Assembly: GCF_900113945.1 (NCBI RefSeq)
Contig: NZ_FORG01000006.1
Location: 62,001 to 126,000, forward strand
DNA: 64,000 nucleotides
Direction of reading: 5' to 3'
DNA from: Xenorhabdus mauleonii
GTDB lineage: Bacteria > Pseudomonadota > Gammaproteobacteria > Enterobacterales > Enterobacteriaceae
Every line of letters starts with the position of its first letter. Within the stretch, counting starts at the first letter, position 1. The notes beneath the pieces were generated by a model. That model saw nothing but the letters and a program-made list of their open reading frames with translations, was not told the DNA's origin and made no database searches. This document shows positions 44,759-56,068 of this stretch, piece by piece. Both the position numbers and the translations under genes were made by a program.

Positions 44759-45607
44759 TTACTGCTTTGCCTGATTTTCCAGTGGGGCAAATTTAAAGTC
44801 GCCACGCGGCTGGGCGGATTTGGTTTCTGGGCCGAACCAACGGTTATAAATTTTCTCGGCTTCACCTTCTTTTTCCAGTTTCAGCAAAGTCTGGTTAACC
44901 GCGCCAATTAATCGACCTTCCCCTTTGGACGCCGCTACTGCCTGATATTCACGGGTAATGCTGAAAGGTGAAATTTCAAAATCGGCTTTTTGGGCTTCAG
45001 GTACATTCGCCAACAAGCCAACCAGCTTCGCGTCATCCTGTGTGATTGCCTGAACGTTGCCGTTTCTCAGGGCAGCAAAGGCCAGCGGGGTATCGTCATA
45101 AGAGATGACTTTTGCAGTCGGGTAACGCTCGCGCAGGGTGATCTCCTGCACGGTTCCTTTATCTGCCCCGATGCGCAATTTAGCAATGTCGTCTGGATGG
45201 GTCAGAATACCTTTGCGGGCGATGAATTTCTGTCCTGTCGCAAAATAAGGAATCGAGAATTCAACTTGTTTTGCACGCTCATCAGTCACCGTGAAGTTAG
45301 CTGCGATCAAGTCAATTTTTTTGGAAGAGAGAAGAGGTATGCGGTTTGCCGGATTGGTTGGGCGCAGTTCCAGTTTGACGCCCAAATCACTGGCAATGGC
45401 ATTGGCGATATCGACATCGTAGCCCGCCAGTTTTTTCGTTTTAGGATCGATGAAACCAAATGGCGGGTTGCTGTCAAATACCGCAATGCGTACGGTGCCT
45501 GCTTTTTTAATGTCATCGAGTTTATCTGCTTTTGCCACACCTGAAATCAATGCCAGACCAGCCAGCAGTGCTGTCACCGCTACGCGAGATTTATTGCGAA
45601 CCTTCAT
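44759..45607 (-). CDS. polar amino acid ABC transporter periplasmic binding protein
   Basis: This 282-residue family 3 solute-binding protein has a signal peptide (KSRVAVTALLAGLALISGVAKA, about 1-27). Ligand-lobe motifs follow: GTVRIAVFDSNPPFGFID, KLAGYDVDIANAIA, the NRIPLLSSKKIDLIAANFT signature and VEFSIPYF. It most likely binds an acidic or other polar amino acid. It is on the same strand as the two permease genes 1.7 kb downstream, from which it is now separated by the Tlde1-like pair and a terminator. Confidence 0.88.
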   Translation of the reverse strand: MKVRNKSRVAVTALLAGLALISGVAKADKLDDIKKAGTVRIAVFDSNPPFGFIDPKTKKLAGYDVDIANAIASDLGVKLELRPTNPANRIPLLSSKKIDLIAANFTVTDERAKQVEFSIPYFATGQKFIARKGILTHPDDIAKLRIGADKGTVQEITLRERYPTAKVISYDDTPLAFAALRNGNVQAITQDDAKLVGLLANVPEAQKADFEISPFSITREYQAVAASKGEGRLIGAVNQTLLKLEKEGEAEKIYNRWFGPETKSAQPRGDFKFAPLENQAKQ

Positions 45608-45730
45608 TGAAACACCCCTGTTAGTGATAAATTTAGTTATAAGTTCTTATATGACTGACAAAAACTATCAATTTCGGTATAGCACCTGAAATAATATAAA
45701 ATGCTATATTTATTCCCTTATAGAATAAAA

Positions 45731-45757
45731 AACGCCGGTAAAAATACCGGCGCTTTT
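45731..45757. terminator. bidirectional terminator between the binding-protein gene region and phoU
   Basis: CGCCGGTA/TACCGGCG (45733-45740 and 45745-45752) with an AAAA loop is flanked by T-runs on both strands (CTTTTTATT on plus, TTTTTTATT on minus). It ends the pst-phoU transcript. Confidence 0.88.
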
Positions 45758-45778
45758 TATTGGCCAAAGAGATCGCTC

Positions 45779-46489
45779 TTATTTGGTCAGCAATTTTTCC
45801 AGCTTATCACCGCCTACGTGGCGGAAATCCTGTCCTTTGACATAGTAAAAAATAAATTCGCAGATATTCTGGCAACGGTCACCAATCCGCTCAATGGAGC
45901 GGGCGCAGAAAAGCGCGGTCATGACATTTGGAATAGTTCTCGGATCTTCCATCATGTATGTCATTAACTGGCGCACAATGCCTTCATATTCCTGATCGAT
46001 TTTTTTATCTTCACGATAGATACGAATCGCTTCTTCCAAATCCATGCGGGCAAAAGCGTCGAGAACATCATGCAACATTTGGATGGCATGGTTCCCCAAT
46101 GATTCAAGGCTGACCAGCAATGATTGCTGTTGATGCGAAAATTTTTCAAGTGCTGTCTGGCAGATTTTGTCGGCGACATCGCCAATGCGCTCCAGTTCAG
46201 CAATGGTCTTCGAAATCACCATGATAAGGCGCAGATCGCTGGCTGTCGGCTGGCGTTTTGCAATAATGCGCACACAGGCTTCATCAATAGCCACTTCCAT
46301 CATGTTAACTTTCTGGTCATCCTCAATGACTTGTCGTGCCAGATCTTCATCCTGATTGTGCATCGCCAGAACAGCTTTGCGGAGCTGTTCTTCCACCAGG
46401 CCGCCCATCGTCATCAATTCCGTACGGATATATTCCAGCTCAGCGTTGAATTGGCCGGAGATGTGTTTGCTGTGATTCAGGTTGTCCAT
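45779..46489 (-). CDS. phoU: phosphate signalling protein PhoU
   Basis: PhoU links the Pst transporter to PhoR and restrains Pho regulon expression and phosphate uptake when phosphate is plentiful. The 236 residues form two three-helix PhoU repeats with the metal-binding signatures ([12 protein letters not shown] and [12 protein letters not shown]). The ATG at 46489 gives the family start [14 protein letters not shown]; an upstream TTG is rejected. It is last in pstSCAB-phoU, 37 bp after pstB. Confidence 0.97.
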   Translation of the reverse strand: MDNLNHSKHISGQFNAELEYIRTELMTMGGLVEEQLRKAVLAMHNQDEDLARQVIEDDQKVNMMEVAIDEACVRIIAKRQPTASDLRLIMVISKTIAELERIGDVADKICQTALEKFSHQQQSLLVSLESLGNHAIQMLHDVLDAFARMDLEEAIRIYREDKKIDQEYEGIVRQLMTYMMEDPRTIPNVMTALFCARSIERIGDRCQNICEFIFYYVKGQDFRHVGGDKLEKLLTK

Positions 46490-46526
46490 CAATGTATACC
46501 CCTATATGCCCCGCCTATATCGCGTA

Positions 46527-47330
<804 letters not shown>

Positions 47331-47364
47331 TTACCTATATAAAATATTGAGTACTGCTTAATAC

Positions 47365-48279
47365 TTAGTATTTATTCTTCGCAAACAGAACGCGCGCCAC
47401 GATGTTAATCAGCAGAACACACAAGGTGATTAACAGCACTCCCGCCCACGCCAGTTGCTGCCAGTCAGAGAATGGACTCATCGCAAACTTGAAAATCGTG
47501 ACAGGAAGGTTAGCAATCGGCTGACTGAGATCGGTGCTCCAGAACTGGTTGGAAAGCGAAGTGAACAGCAACGGGGCAGTTTCACCGGCAATACGGGCAA
47601 TAGCCAGCAATACGCCGGTAATGATGCCGGATATGGAGGCTTTCAATGTAATGGCAGAGATCATTTTCCATTTCGGCGTCCCCAAGGCATAAGCGGCTTC
47701 TCGCAAGTTATCCGGTACAAGTTTCAGCATGTTTTCCGTCGTGCGGATCACAATCGGAACCTGCAACAGCGCCAGTGCAATCACCCCGGCCCAGCCAGAA
47801 AAGTGTTGCACTTTCGCCACCACAACGGTGTAAACAAACAAGCCAATAACGATGGATGGAGCCGAAAGCAGAATGTCATTGATAAAACGGATGATCTCGG
47901 CCAGCCATGAGCGACGGCCATATTCTGCCAGATAGACTCCCGCCATGATGCCCAGTGGCGTGCCGAATACTGTCGCCCAGAAGATAAGCAAGCCACTGCC
48001 GACAATCGCGTTTGCCAATCCACCGCCCGCAGTATTGGGAGGCGGTGTCATTTCGGTAAATAACGCCAATGACATGCCATCAATGCCTTTGGTGATGGTG
48101 GAGAATAAAATCCAAGTCAGCCAAAACAAGCCAAATGCCATGGTGCCCATGGAAAGCATCAACGCAATGCGATTTTTCTGGCGACGCCATGACTGCATGC
48201 GGCGACGGTTTTTCAGATCGGCTTCACTGAGGGTTGTTTTCACCGGAGCGAGTGGCGGTTGATTATTGATAGTTGTCAT
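47365..48279 (-). CDS. pstA: phosphate ABC transporter permease PstA
   Basis: PstA is one of two inner-membrane permease subunits of the Pst system. The 304 residues have about six membrane segments and the EAA loop ([20 protein letters not shown]). A cytosolic basic N-terminus ([16 protein letters not shown]) precedes TM1. It begins 1 bp after the pstC stop, so translation is probably coupled. Confidence 0.96.
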   Translation of the reverse strand: MTTINNQPPLAPVKTTLSEADLKNRRRMQSWRRQKNRIALMLSMGTMAFGLFWLTWILFSTITKGIDGMSLALFTEMTPPPNTAGGGLANAIVGSGLLIFWATVFGTPLGIMAGVYLAEYGRRSWLAEIIRFINDILLSAPSIVIGLFVYTVVVAKVQHFSGWAGVIALALLQVPIVIRTTENMLKLVPDNLREAAYALGTPKWKMISAITLKASISGIITGVLLAIARIAGETAPLLFTSLSNQFWSTDLSQPIANLPVTIFKFAMSPFSDWQQLAWAGVLLITLCVLLINIVARVLFAKNKY

Positions 48280-48280
48280 C

Positions 48281-49252
48281 TCAGCGCCCCTCGTTTTTTG
48301 CCAGACGCATAATCATCAGCTTTGATAACGCCAATACAATAAAGGTGATAACAAACAAGACCAGCCCCAGCTCCATCAAGGCCGCGGTATGCAGACCGGA
48401 TTCAGCTTCGGCAAACTCGTTTGCCAGAGCAGACGTGATGCTGTTTCCCGGCATGTACAGCGACAAGCTGTCAAGTTGATAGGTATTGCCAATGATAAAG
48501 GTGACCGCCATTGTTTCTCCCAAGGCACGGCCAAGCCCCAGCATCACGCCGCCAATGACACCATTTTTGGTGTAAGGCAGGACGGTATGCCAAATGACTT
48601 CCCAAGTTGTACAGCCGATTCCATAGGCAGATTCTTTCATCATGACGGGAGTTTGTTCGAATACATCACGCATGACAGAAGCAATGTACGGAATAATCAT
48701 GATGGCAAGGATGACTCCTGCCGCCAGAATGCCGATACCAAAGGCCGGGCCAGAAAACAGTTCACCCACGATGGGAATGCTCGACAGCACATCTCCGACG
48801 GGTTGTTGGAAATAGGTCGCAAACAGCGGGGCGAAAACAAACAGCCCCCACATGCCATAAACAATACTCGGGATAGCTGCCAGCAGTTCAATTGCCACGC
48901 CTAGCGGGCGCTTTAACCAATTCGGAGCCAACTCGGTCAAAAATAGGGCGATGCCAAAACTCACCGGAACGGCAATGATTAAAGCGATTAATGACGTCAT
49001 CAATGTGCCATAAATCGGTACCAAGGCACCAAACTGCCCGGCCGGTGCATCCCAGTCTTTATTCCACAAGAAAGAAAAACCAAAGGTTTTTATGCTCGGC
49101 CAGGAAGCAAAGATCAGAGAAATGATAATGCCTCCAAGCAAGAACAACGTCAGCAACGCGGCCAGTCTGACCAATGCGCTGAAAATGATGTCGCCGTTTT
49201 TGCTTGGAGCTTTCAGTGCCGTTTTACGTTCGGCCATACGCTTGATTCTCAT
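48281..49252 (-). CDS. pstC: phosphate ABC transporter permease PstC
   Basis: PstC is the second permease of the Pst transporter. The 323 residues align with E. coli PstC (319), including [23 protein letters not shown] ([19 protein letters not shown]), the EAA loop region [20 protein letters not shown], and the C-terminal [15 protein letters not shown]. The start at 49252 follows a G-rich ribosome-binding stretch that also forms a hairpin. An ATG five codons downstream is an alternative. Confidence 0.96.
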   Translation of the reverse strand: MRIKRMAERKTALKAPSKNGDIIFSALVRLAALLTLFLLGGIIISLIFASWPSIKTFGFSFLWNKDWDAPAGQFGALVPIYGTLMTSLIALIIAVPVSFGIALFLTELAPNWLKRPLGVAIELLAAIPSIVYGMWGLFVFAPLFATYFQQPVGDVLSSIPIVGELFSGPAFGIGILAAGVILAIMIIPYIASVMRDVFEQTPVMMKESAYGIGCTTWEVIWHTVLPYTKNGVIGGVMLGLGRALGETMAVTFIIGNTYQLDSLSLYMPGNSITSALANEFAEAESGLHTAALMELGLVLFVITFIVLALSKLMIMRLAKNEGR

Positions 49253-49262
49253 TTTGGGTTAT

Positions 49263-49283
49263 TTCCCCCCGTGAAGGGGGGAA
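49263..49283 (-). terminator. intercistronic hairpin between pstS and pstC
   Basis: TTCCCCCC/GGGGGGAA (49263-49270 and 49276-49283) with a GTGAA loop sits 11 bp before the pstC start and sequesters its G-rich ribosome-binding region. There is no T-run. It probably stabilises or attenuates, allowing more PstS than permease. Confidence 0.6.
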
Positions 49284-49319
49284 GTTTGACAATGATTGAT
49301 TCAGGGTACAGAAATTTCA

Positions 49320-50360
49320 TCAATATAGCGGTTTGCCACTGCTGTCTTTGATGTTGCTCTTCCATGCTGCACGTACCTGATTGATCACTTCTTTCGGCAG
49401 TACTGCATAATCCAGATCTTTCGCCTGTTTTTTACCCTTGTCATACGCCCAATCGAAGAACTTTAAGACTTCAGCGCCATTTGCGGCGTTAGCCTGCTGC
49501 TTGTGGATGAGAATGAATGTTGTGGAAGTAATCGGCCATGCATGGCTGCCTTTCTGGTTTGTCAGATCCTGAGCAAAGCTGCGGCTCCAATCCACATCCT
49601 TGGCCGCTGCGCTGAAGTTATCGGCCGTAGGCGCTACCACCGTTCCATCTGCGGTCACCAGTTTGGTGTAAGCGAGGTTATTCTGTTTTGCATAGGCATA
49701 CTCAACATACCCAATTGAGCCGGGCAGACGCTGAACAAAGGCCGCGATGCCATCATTGCCCTTACCGCCCAAGCCGGTTGGCCACTTAACGGTGCTACCC
49801 GTGCCAACTTTATCTTTCCAGTCTGCATTGACTTTAGACAGGTAGCTGGTGAAAACGTACGTCGTTCCCGATCCATCTGCACGGCGTACCACGGCAATAT
49901 TCTGATCCGGCAGTTTTAGCTCAGGATTCAGTTTTGCTATGGCTGGATCATTCCATTTTTTGATATTGCCCAGATAGATGTCACCCAAGGTTTTGCCATC
50001 CAGAATCAACTGACCGGATTTAATGCCAGCAATGTTCACTGCCAGAACAATGCCGCCGATTACCGTTGGAAACTGGAACAAGCCATCCGTTGCCAATTTC
50101 TCATCCGTCAGTGGTGCATCCGATGCGCCAAAATCAACGGTATTCGCAATAATCTGCTTTACACCACCGGAAGAACCGATGCCCTGATAATTGATTTTGT
50201 TACCCGTTTCTTTTTGGTAAGAATCTGCCCACTTGGTATATACCGGCGCGGGAAATGTCGCACCGGCACCCGTCAGGCTGGTAGCAGCAAATGAAGACAG
50301 GGATGTCATGGTAACTATGGCTGCCATGATGCTTGTCACGGTGGTACGCATTAGTTTCAT
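49320..50360 (-). CDS. pstS: phosphate-binding periplasmic protein PstS
   Basis: PstS is the soluble receptor that delivers phosphate to PstCAB. The 346-residue precursor has a signal peptide (cleavage after SSFA, about residue 25). Phosphate-site motifs follow: [38 protein letters not shown] and [14 protein letters not shown]. The C-terminus [18 protein letters not shown] matches E. coli. It is first in the operon, with Pho boxes about 130-165 bp upstream. Confidence 0.98.
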   Translation of the reverse strand: MKLMRTTVTSIMAAIVTMTSLSSFAATSLTGAGATFPAPVYTKWADSYQKETGNKINYQGIGSSGGVKQIIANTVDFGASDAPLTDEKLATDGLFQFPTVIGGIVLAVNIAGIKSGQLILDGKTLGDIYLGNIKKWNDPAIAKLNPELKLPDQNIAVVRRADGSGTTYVFTSYLSKVNADWKDKVGTGSTVKWPTGLGGKGNDGIAAFVQRLPGSIGYVEYAYAKQNNLAYTKLVTADGTVVAPTADNFSAAAKDVDWSRSFAQDLTNQKGSHAWPITSTTFILIHKQQANAANGAEVLKFFDWAYDKGKKQAKDLDYAVLPKEVINQVRAAWKSNIKDSSGKPLY

Positions 50361-50476
50361 ACTATTTATCTCTCCTGCTGGCTCCCGCTGGGATACACAT
50401 CATTAATTGAAAACGCATGTCAGATATCGTTAACAATTTAGTTCTTTAGATTAAAAATCTGGTGCAGAGGGAAAAT

Positions 50477-50527
50477 AGGAGACTTAAATGACAGTAAAAT
50501 GTATGAATCATGACATTTTTATGACAG
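50477..50527 (-). promoter_or_regulatory. tandem Pho boxes (PhoB sites) upstream of pstS
   Basis: On the minus strand CTGTCATAAAAATGTCAT (50510-50527) matches the Pho box CTGTCATAWAWCTGTCAY at 17 of 18 bases. A second unit beginning CTGTCATTTAA (50477-50494) is good only in its first half. The two are 33 bp apart, about three helical turns. PhoB activation under phosphate limitation is expected. The boxes begin 21 bp after the envZ stop. Confidence 0.85.
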
Positions 50528-50548
50528 TGGGATTTTTTGAGGGGGTGA

Positions 50549-51628
50549 TTATTGACCTGATTGTGTATCCAATGGCAGATAAGCTCGGATAGACAGGCCT
50601 CCTTTTATACTTTTATTCACTTCGATATATCCTGCATGGCTGTCGATGATACGGCGGATTATTGCAAGCCCTAATCCAGCGCCACCACTCGTGTTGCCAT
50701 CATTGTTCGCATCATTGTGCGCATTACGAATTCGCTCCCCTTGCACGAAAGGCCGGAACAAAATGGCCGCTTCTTCTTTTGTCATGCCGACGCCATTATC
50801 TTCCACCTGAAACCAACCAAATTTCTCTGTGGTGCCACTACTGATTTGAATCCATCCTTTGCCATAACGCCGGGCGTTAGTAAACATATTGGCAATGACA
50901 CGTTTAATGGAAAGGGAATTCGCCATGACAAAAATTGGCTGTGCAGACAGGTTTTCTTCAATGCCCGCATGACTGCCTTGCTCTGGGGTTCCGGCAGTTT
51001 CTGGTTTTATGACAGTTTCAGATTTAATCACAGCAGCAAGCAGCTCATTGAGTTCACAGCGGCTCTTTGGCATATCCTGTCCTGCCCGCTGATAATCGAT
51101 GAACTGATCAATAATGGCGCTGCACTCCTCAATATCCTGATAAATGGACTCCGTGAGGAATTCATCTTTTCCCTCCATCATCTCCATTGCCAGCCTAATC
51201 CGGGTCAACGGGGTACGCAAATCATGGCTGACACCAGCCAGCAATACTGCCTGAGTGCTTTCTTGTGATGCCAATCTGCCCGACAATTGGTTCACCGCCT
51301 GCCTAACCGAGCGTACAGCCGGCATCCCTGTTGCCGACAGTGACTTGACCTGTTTTTTTTCTCCCATCTCCATGATGGTTTTTTGGATGGATTTTAAGGC
51401 GCGTTTCTGAATATGGAGATATCGCCAAAAAGCTGCGCATACAGATAGCGCAGCCACAAAGACACTCATAAAGAGATAGGGAAACACCGTGCTGAATGGC
51501 AGTTTTTCTATGTTTACCAGCAATTGGGCAAAAGGATAGCTAATAATCAAACTGCCCAAAAACAGTGCCAACACCGAATACAGAACAGCGGAAAGCCGGG
51601 GACGTGGCGAAATCCGCTGCTTTCTCAT
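50549..51628 (-). CDS. envZ: osmosensor histidine kinase EnvZ, with minimal periplasmic domain
   Basis: EnvZ is the inner-membrane kinase/phosphatase for OmpR. This 359-residue form has TM1 (about 12-33), a periplasmic loop of only about 15 residues ([13 protein letters not shown]) and TM2 (about 50-68), then HAMP. The H-box is [14 protein letters not shown] (His near 135), with N-box [11 protein letters not shown]1 VEDNGVGM and G2 [10 protein letters not shown]. coli EnvZ has 450 residues with a large periplasmic domain. A similar shortening is described for Xenorhabdus EnvZ. The start is the ATG that overlaps the ompR stop as ATGA, giving translational coupling; an upstream in-frame codon (51670) would overlap more. 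It is not PhoR despite its place beside pst. Confidence 0.93.
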   Translation of the reverse strand: MRKQRISPRPRLSAVLYSVLALFLGSLIISYPFAQLLVNIEKLPFSTVFPYLFMSVFVAALSVCAAFWRYLHIQKRALKSIQKTIMEMGEKKQVKSLSATGMPAVRSVRQAVNQLSGRLASQESTQAVLLAGVSHDLRTPLTRIRLAMEMMEGKDEFLTESIYQDIEECSAIIDQFIDYQRAGQDMPKSRCELNELLAAVIKSETVIKPETAGTPEQGSHAGIEENLSAQPIFVMANSLSIKRVIANMFTNARRYGKGWIQISSGTTEKFGWFQVEDNGVGMTKEEAAILFRPFVQGERIRNAHNDANNDGNTSGGAGLGLAIIRRIIDSHAGYIEVNKSIKGGLSIRAYLPLDTQSGQ

Positions 51629-52344
51629 ATTTTGTTTCCATCGGGTATAAAGACGTAACCCAAGCCCCAAACGGTCTGAATATAGCGGGGATGAGCCGGA
51701 TCTTCTTCAATCATGCGACGAAGGCGGGAAACCTGCACATCGATGGAGCGTTCCATTGCGCCATACTCTCGCCCCCGCGCCAAACTCATTAGCTTATCCC
51801 GGGACAATGGCTCACGCGGATGGGAAACCAGCGCTTTCAGAACAGAAAACTCCCCGCTGGTTAAAGCCAATAGCTCATTTTGATGGAACATTTCGCGTGT
51901 CCCAAGATCAAGTTTAAAGTTACCGAACTTGACCACGGCATCACTCGGTGTTGGTGTTCTCGGCGATTCATGGGCATGGCGACGCAACACAGCACGCATG
52001 CGTGCCAGTAATTCACGTGGATTAAAGGGCTTGGCAATATAATCATCAGCCCCGATTTCAAGGCCAACAATCCGATCAACTTCTTCTCCTTTCGCAGATA
52101 TCATAATGATCGGTATCGAGCTATTCTGGCTTCTCAGCCTCCGGCAAATAGACAGTCCATCTTCACCTGGCAACATGAGATCCAGAACAATCAATTGAAT
52201 CGACTCTCTGGTTAACAAGCGATCCATTTGTTCCGCATTTGCTGCACTACGAACTTGAAAACCCTGCTCCGATAAATAGCGCTCCAACAACGCTCTCAAA
52301 CGCATATCATCATCAACAACAAGGATCTTATAACTCTCTTGCAT
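51625..52344 (-). CDS. ompR: osmotic response regulator OmpR
   Basis: OmpR is the DNA-binding response regulator for porin and other osmoregulated genes. The 239 residues match E. coli OmpR almost throughout. The receiver domain has VDDD near the N-terminus and the phosphorylated Asp in [11 protein letters not shown] (about residue 55). The C-terminal winged helix carries the recognition helix in [19 protein letters not shown]. It is upstream of and overlaps envZ. Its promoter lies in the 175-bp gap to greB. Confidence 0.98.
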   Translation of the reverse strand: MQESYKILVVDDDMRLRALLERYLSEQGFQVRSAANAEQMDRLLTRESIQLIVLDLMLPGEDGLSICRRLRSQNSSIPIIMISAKGEEVDRIVGLEIGADDYIAKPFNPRELLARMRAVLRRHAHESPRTPTPSDAVVKFGNFKLDLGTREMFHQNELLALTSGEFSVLKALVSHPREPLSRDKLMSLARGREYGAMERSIDVQVSRLRRMIEEDPAHPRYIQTVWGLGYVFIPDGNKI

Positions 52345-52519
52345 GTTTCAGCTCCCAAGATGCTCCATGCCTGCAATTTCCATGACTCTTATAGAAAACC
52401 CATTACGCAATAGAAACCAACCATATGTATTTTAAGGCCATTAACTGCATTAGCAATAATTGCTTATGTATTGGTTTTCTATCCTTGTTTTCCTATTTAT
52501 ATCGCTCAATCATCTTGAC

Positions 52520-53002
52520 TTATGCTAAAGGCTTATAATCAATTTCCAGAATCCAGTAAATTGCCATACCACTTGGGGTCATAACGGTGATTTCATCATC
52601 AACCTGCTTGCCAAGTAATGCCCTTGCGACCGGAGAATCAATGGAGATCCACTTTTTAGCCGGCTCGAATTCATCTGGCCCTACCAAACGAAAAATAAGC
52701 GCTTCACCATTTTCGTTTTCAACTTTTACCCATGCCCCGAAAAAAACCCGCCCTTCTTGCCGAGGATCAGGATCAACAATTTTCAGCACATCCAACCGCT
52801 TAGATAAAAATCGAACACGACGGTCAATTTCTCTTAACCTTTTTTTGCCATAAATGTATTCGGCATTTTCCGAACGGTCTCCCAGTGCCGCTGCATCTGA
52901 AACAGCCTGAGTGACTTGGGGTCGTTCAACTTTCCAAAGATATTTCAGTTCCTTATCAAGTTCGAGCCAACCTTCTCGGGTGATGTAGTTACTTTTGGCC
53001 AT
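52520..53002 (-). CDS. greB: transcription elongation factor GreB
   Basis: GreB promotes cleavage of backtracked transcripts by RNA polymerase. The 160 residues have the N-terminal coiled coil with acidic tip (ALGDRSENAEYIYGKKRLRE) and the C-terminal FKBP-like domain (SPVARALLGKQVDDEITV). The frame is open to 53140, but the family start MAKSNYITREGWL at 53002 is clear. It is on the same strand as ompR. In E. coli greB is divergent from ompR and runs with tex, so it is inverted here. Confidence 0.95.
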   Translation of the reverse strand: MAKSNYITREGWLELDKELKYLWKVERPQVTQAVSDAAALGDRSENAEYIYGKKRLREIDRRVRFLSKRLDVLKIVDPDPRQEGRVFFGAWVKVENENGEALIFRLVGPDEFEPAKKWISIDSPVARALLGKQVDDEITVMTPSGMAIYWILEIDYKPLA

Positions 53003-53265
53003 GAAAAAACTCACATGAGAAAAGATGATTAATAGCGAAATACTATATCTCAACCCAATCTCAACCCGGAAGATGTGCGATAAATTCTGTCGCATATACG
53101 TCAAATATCGCACTAAACTGGAAATTATCGCGCTCAGCACGTATAAATGGAGCCAGTTTGAACCACGCCGGTAGTATTTCAGGTGAAATCCCGAATCCTA
53201 TCCAGCTCTGCCTGACAATATCTGAGGGTATTAACAGGCGTTAAGAAATTTGAAGAAAACAGACC

Positions 53266-55614
53266 ATGAATGAATCCTTAAGTCAAATCATTGCCGGTGA
53301 GCTACAGGCTCAGCCACAGCAAGTCCAAGCCGCCATTACTCTAATTGATGAGGGAAATACGGTTCCCTTTATCGCTCGTTACCGTAAAGAGGTCACCGGT
53401 GGTCTGGATGATACACAGCTCCGCCTGCTCGAAAGCCGTCTAGGTTACCTGCGTGAGCTATCTTCCCGCCGTCAGACTATTCTTAAATCGATCGAAGAAC
53501 AGGGTAAGTTGACAGTTGAGCTTGAAAACGCGATCAACGCCACCTCGAGCAAAACTGAACTGGAAGACCTGTACCTCCCCTATAAACCTAAACGCCGCAC
53601 CCGTGGGCAGACTGCAATTGAAGCAGGTCTGGAGCCGCTGGCTGATTTGCTGTGGCAAGACCCGCAACAAGAGCCGGAATTGGCTGCGGCTGCCTATGTG
53701 GATGCTGACAAAGGTGTTGCCGATACCAAAGCAGCGTTGGATGGCGCCCGCTATATCCTGATGGAGCGCTTTGCTGAAGATGCGGCTTTGTTGGCAAAAG
53801 TACGCGAATACCTGTGGAAAAATGCGCACTTGGTTGCCAAAGTTGTCGAAGGCAAAGAAGAAGAAGGAACAAAATTCAGTGATTATTTTGATCACCACGA
53901 AGCCGTCGCTTCTGTTCCCTCCCACCGTGCCCTGGCCATGTTCCGCGGGCGCAATGAAGGTATTTTGCAACTGTCCTTGAATGCAGACCCGCAATTTGAG
54001 GAAGCACCGAAAGAAAGTTACTGTGAGCAACTGATTGCCGAGCACTTGGATCTGCGTCTGAACAACGCACCGGCTGACAGCTGGCGCAAGGCGGTAGTGA
54101 GCTGGACATGGCGCATCAAGGTGCTGTTGCATCTGGAAACCGAACTGATGGGCACCCTGCGCGAAAAAGCCGAAGAGGAAGCCATCAACGTATTCGCCCG
54201 TAACCTGCACGATCTGATGATGGCTGCACCTGCGGGCATGCGTGCAACTATGGGCCTGGATCCGGGCTTGCGTACCGGTGTAAAAGTAGCTGTTGTTGAT
54301 TCAACCGGAAAACTGATCGCGACCGACACCATCTACCCACACACCGGACAGGAAAACAAAGCCGCCGCCAGCGTTGCAGCCCTGTGTACCAAACATCAAG
54401 TGGAGCTGGTTGCGATTGGCAATGGTACTGCCTCCCGTGAAACAGAGCGTTTCTTTGCCAATGTCCAGAAACAGTACCCTGACGTCACCGCCCAGAAAGT
54501 GGTGGTCAGCGAAGCCGGCGCATCGGTTTATTCCGCTTCTGAACTGGCAGCACAGGAATTCCCTGATCTGGATGTTTCCCTGCGCGGTGCCGTTTCCATT
54601 GCCCGCCGTCTGCAAGATCCACTGGCAGAGCTGGTGAAAATCGACCCTAAATCCATCGGGGTTGGCCAATACCAACACGATGTCAGCCAAACCCTGCTGG
54701 CGAAAAAACTGGATAACGTGGTTGAGGACTGTGTAAACGGCGTCGGTGTTGACCTGAACACAGCATCGGTCGCTTTGCTGACCCGCGTTGCCGGCCTGAG
54801 CCGCACTGTTGCCCAAAATATCGTTAACTGGCGTGATGAAAACGGTCGTTTCGATAACCGTGATCAATTGCTGAAAGTCAGCCGCCTGGGGCCGAAAGCC
54901 TTCCTGCAATGTGCAGGCTTTCTGCGTATCAATCAGGGTGGCAACCCTCTGGATTCTTCAACTGTTCACCCAGAAGCCTATCCAGTGGTTGAGAAAATCT
55001 TGCTGACCACCAAACAGACATTATCTGAGTTGATGGGGAACTCTGCCAACTTGCGTAATTTGCACGCCCAAGATTTCATAACTGAGAAATTTGGTATCCC
55101 GACCGTTACCGATATTTTGAAAGAGCTGGAGAAACCCGGCCGCGATCCACGCCCTGAATTCAAGACCGCGACATTTGCCGACGGCGTTGAAACCATGAAC
55201 GATCTGCAAGCGGGCATGATTTTGGAAGGCACTGTAACCAACGTAACCAACTTTGGTGCATTCGTTGATATCGGTGTTCATCAGGATGGTTTGGTGCATA
55301 TTTCTTCTCTGTCCGATCGCTTTGTGGAAGATCCGCATACTGTGGTTAAGACAGGCGATATCGTGAAAGTGAAAGTCATGGATGTTGACCTGAACCGCAA
55401 GCGCATTGCATTGACCATGCGCCTTGATGAAAAACCCGGCGAAACGTCAGTGCGTCGTGGCCCACAAGGTGGCAACCGTCAGGAGCAACGCACCGGAAAT
55501 GATCGCAACGGCAATGGCAAAAACCGCCATGCATCCCGTTCATCAGGTTCCTCGCCTTTTGCTAACAGCGCGATGAGTGATGCGTTAGCTGCTGCATTCG
55601 GCAAGAAACGTTAA
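53266..55614 (+). CDS. tex: RNA-binding transcription accessory protein Tex (YhgF)
   Basis: Tex is a cytoplasmic nucleic-acid-binding protein linked to transcription and toxin expression. The 782 residues contain the N-terminal Tex helical region ([19 protein letters not shown]), a YqgF/RuvC-like domain beginning [17 protein letters not shown], a helix-hairpin-helix pair ([20 protein letters not shown]) and a C-terminal S1 domain ([20 protein letters not shown]). A low-complexity G/N/R-rich tail ends AAAFGKKR. It is followed by a gene-free gap rather than directly by feoA. Confidence 0.97.
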   Translation: MNESLSQIIAGELQAQPQQVQAAITLIDEGNTVPFIARYRKEVTGGLDDTQLRLLESRLGYLRELSSRRQTILKSIEEQGKLTVELENAINATSSKTELEDLYLPYKPKRRTRGQTAIEAGLEPLADLLWQDPQQEPELAAAAYVDADKGVADTKAALDGARYILMERFAEDAALLAKVREYLWKNAHLVAKVVEGKEEEGTKFSDYFDHHEAVASVPSHRALAMFRGRNEGILQLSLNADPQFEEAPKESYCEQLIAEHLDLRLNNAPADSWRKAVVSWTWRIKVLLHLETELMGTLREKAEEEAINVFARNLHDLMMAAPAGMRATMGLDPGLRTGVKVAVVDSTGKLIATDTIYPHTGQENKAAASVAALCTKHQVELVAIGNGTASRETERFFANVQKQYPDVTAQKVVVSEAGASVYSASELAAQEFPDLDVSLRGAVSIARRLQDPLAELVKIDPKSIGVGQYQHDVSQTLLAKKLDNVVEDCVNGVGVDLNTASVALLTRVAGLSRTVAQNIVNWRDENGRFDNRDQLLKVSRLGPKAFLQCAGFLRINQGGNPLDSSTVHPEAYPVVEKILLTTKQTLSELMGNSANLRNLHAQDFITEKFGIPTVTDILKELEKPGRDPRPEFKTATFADGVETMNDLQAGMILEGTVTNVTNFGAFVDIGVHQDGLVHISSLSDRFVEDPHTVVKTGDIVKVKVMDVDLNRKRIALTMRLDEKPGETSVRRGPQGGNRQEQRTGNDRNGNGKNRHASRSSGSSPFANSAMSDALAAAFGKKR

Positions 55615-56068
55615 TCTTAGGCACCTTGCCCATTTCGATTTAAAAGCGAAATATAACAGGGTCAATTTTTATTACTTACGATAAAATTGACCCTGAATAT
55701 TGTGAATATCGTTCTAATTTCAATATATTGTTTAAGTAAATCACTTTTTCATTTATTTATTATCATGAATGAAAAACAATTAATTTGGTAAAAACACTCT
55801 AACTTATTATAATTAATAACTTAAATTTTATGGAATTTATCATATTTATTTATAACATGATAAATTTAAATAGATTGTAATGCTGCCCATTTCTTTTAAT
55901 CCTCCGTATAATTCGCCTTGCAATAAACCTCATAATAATGAGACTTTATTGTATAAATAAAAAATATAATCAGCTTAAAACCAATATGTTCTCTATCTTA
56001 TTGATTTCGATATGCACCTCGAAAAATGTGGGATATAGAGGATAAATTCACACTGTAGAGGAAACACG
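55615..56068. other. 454-bp AT-rich gap after tex, with 13-bp inverted repeat
   Basis: CAGGGTCAATTTT (55657-55669) and AAAATTGACCCTG (55683-55695) form a perfect 13-bp stem with a 13-nt loop, 43 bp after tex. No T-run follows, so it could be a weak terminator, an operator or a mobile-repeat relic. The remainder is AT-rich and shows no gene. Confidence 0.6.

Noticed and set aside
50549-51670. Kinase gene beside pst operon as PhoR
   Set aside because: Sequence motifs ([28 protein letters not shown]) and the ATGA overlap with ompR identify EnvZ. PhoR-specific PAS and N-terminal features are absent.
52520-53140. Extended greB N-terminus
   Set aside because: The extra 46 residues are hydrophobic and unlike GreB; the family start is at 53002.
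53458-54210. 250-codon minus-strand frame inside tex
   Set aside because: It is antisense to conserved tex sequence with no domain or ribosome-binding site; it is a shadow frame. The same holds for 54301-54909.
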